Shown: positions 5,650 to 6,108 of the stretch, one piece after another
How the letters are laid out: each line of letters starts with the position of its first letter
Numbering within the stretch: position 1 is the stretch's first letter
Assembly (NCBI GenBank): GCA_902796695.1
Contig: CADBQE010000171.1
Location: 1-6,108 of the forward strand
DNA: 6,108 bases
Source: an uncultured Lachnospiraceae bacterium
GTDB lineage: Bacteria > Bacillota > Clostridia > Lachnospirales > Lachnospiraceae
Reading direction: 5' to 3'
Translations under genes and position numbers: made by a program
Notes under the pieces: generated by a model
What the model was told of the DNA's origin: nothing
Databases searched by the model: none
What the model saw: the letters and a program-made list of their open reading frames with translations, nothing else

Positions 5650-5682
5650 GGACTATCGGGACTTTTGCTCCGGAGCAGGCTC

Positions 5683-6108
5683 TCAGGCCGCAGCCGGATT
5701 TGCTTCTTTTTTATTCAGCATGATCTCATAGAACGCAACAGCCACAAGGATCACCAGGCCGATGATACTTAACAGATCGTTCGGGATCATCATGCACAGG
5801 CCGGCCGCGATGATAATAAGGCGGAAAAGCCAGGTAACCTTCCGCTGTCTGCTGAAATACCAGCCCTGCATGCCGCAGGACATGCCGAAGCAGCCGATCA
5901 GAGCGGTGCCGCAGACCAGCAGGATCTCTCCCAGCGAGCCGTTTAAGTTCATGGCGCTGTTGTAGCAGAACACGAATGGAACGATGAAGCCCGCGAAGCC
6001 GATCTTGCAGGCCTGCACGGCGGTTGTCATCGGGTTGCTCTTCGCTATGCCGGCGCCGGCGTAGGCAGCCAGAGCGACAGGCGGCGTAATGGCGGACAGG
6101 CAGGCGAA
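5683..6108 (-). CDS. Fused TRAP transporter permease (4TM/12TM fusion type), C-terminal part
   Basis: Only the last 141 residues are in the window. The reading frame is open to the right edge, and the internal ATG at 6030 is not the start. The opening residues FACLSAITPPVALAAYAGAG, followed by IAKSNP, are the hallmark of the large (M-type) membrane subunit in the fused TRAP permeases that work with TAXI binding proteins. Visible hydrophobic segments are roughly residues 37-53, 62-85 and 96-131 of the visible part, the last long enough for two short membrane passes. It ends in a short charged and Ala-rich tail (NKKEANPAAA). In this family the permease imports solute by secondary, ion-coupled transport. 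The coupling ion and the solute are unknown here. The binding protein follows after 86 bases. Confidence 0.92.
   Translation of the reverse strand, partial: FACLSAITPPVALAAYAGAGIAKSNPMTTAVQACKIGFAGFIVPFVFCYNSAMNLNGSLGEILLVCGTALIGCFGMSCGMQGWYFSRQRKVTWLFRLIIIAAGLCMMIPNDLLSIIGLVILVAVAFYEIMLNKKEANPAAA

Overview
The window looks like a chromosomal fragment of a GC-rich, low-GC-lineage (Firmicutes/Clostridia type) anaerobe, probably gut-associated. The S2 and EF-Ts sequences are of clostridial type. The solute-binding protein is a lipoprotein, as expected of a cell without an outer membrane. The ribosome binding sites are strong AGGAGG types, and the secreted protein combines CHAP, Listeria-Bacteroides-repeat and ricin-like modules. 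Genus-level assignment is not possible from this sequence alone. All supported genes lie on the minus strand, so transcription runs from high to low coordinates.

Layout in the direction of transcription. (1) 6108-5683: C-terminal 141 residues of a fused TRAP transporter permease, whose start lies outside the window. (2) 5596-4559: its TAXI-family substrate-binding lipoprotein. The two genes form one transport operon and are separated by 86 bases that hold a small hairpin. An intrinsic terminator (4481-4518) closes this operon. (3) 4390-3623 rpsB (ribosomal protein S2) and 3619-2687 tsf (elongation factor Ts), the classical translation pair. They are 3 bases apart, and the tsf Shine-Dalgarno sequence lies within the last rpsB codons. 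A candidate promoter overlaps the upstream terminator, and the rpsB leader can fold. A strong terminator (2638-2666) closes this operon. (4) 2556-295: a 753-residue secreted CHAP-domain protein with its own near-consensus promoter (2597-2625) and its own terminator (230-256). (5) 1-229: no gene. It holds a promoter with a perfect TTGACA -35 box, a leader with a hairpin, and a ribosome binding site leading to an ATG at position 4, which is probably the start of the next gene.

The genes form four independent transcription units: nutrient uptake, translation, a secreted cell-wall-hydrolase-like protein, and an unseen downstream gene. Nothing indicates a mobile element, CRISPR array, prophage or RNA gene. 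I found no clear new biological system. The most notable items are the multi-domain architecture of the secreted protein with its duplicated C-terminal module, its position directly after tsf, and the compact regulatory DNA between the TRAP operon and rpsB.
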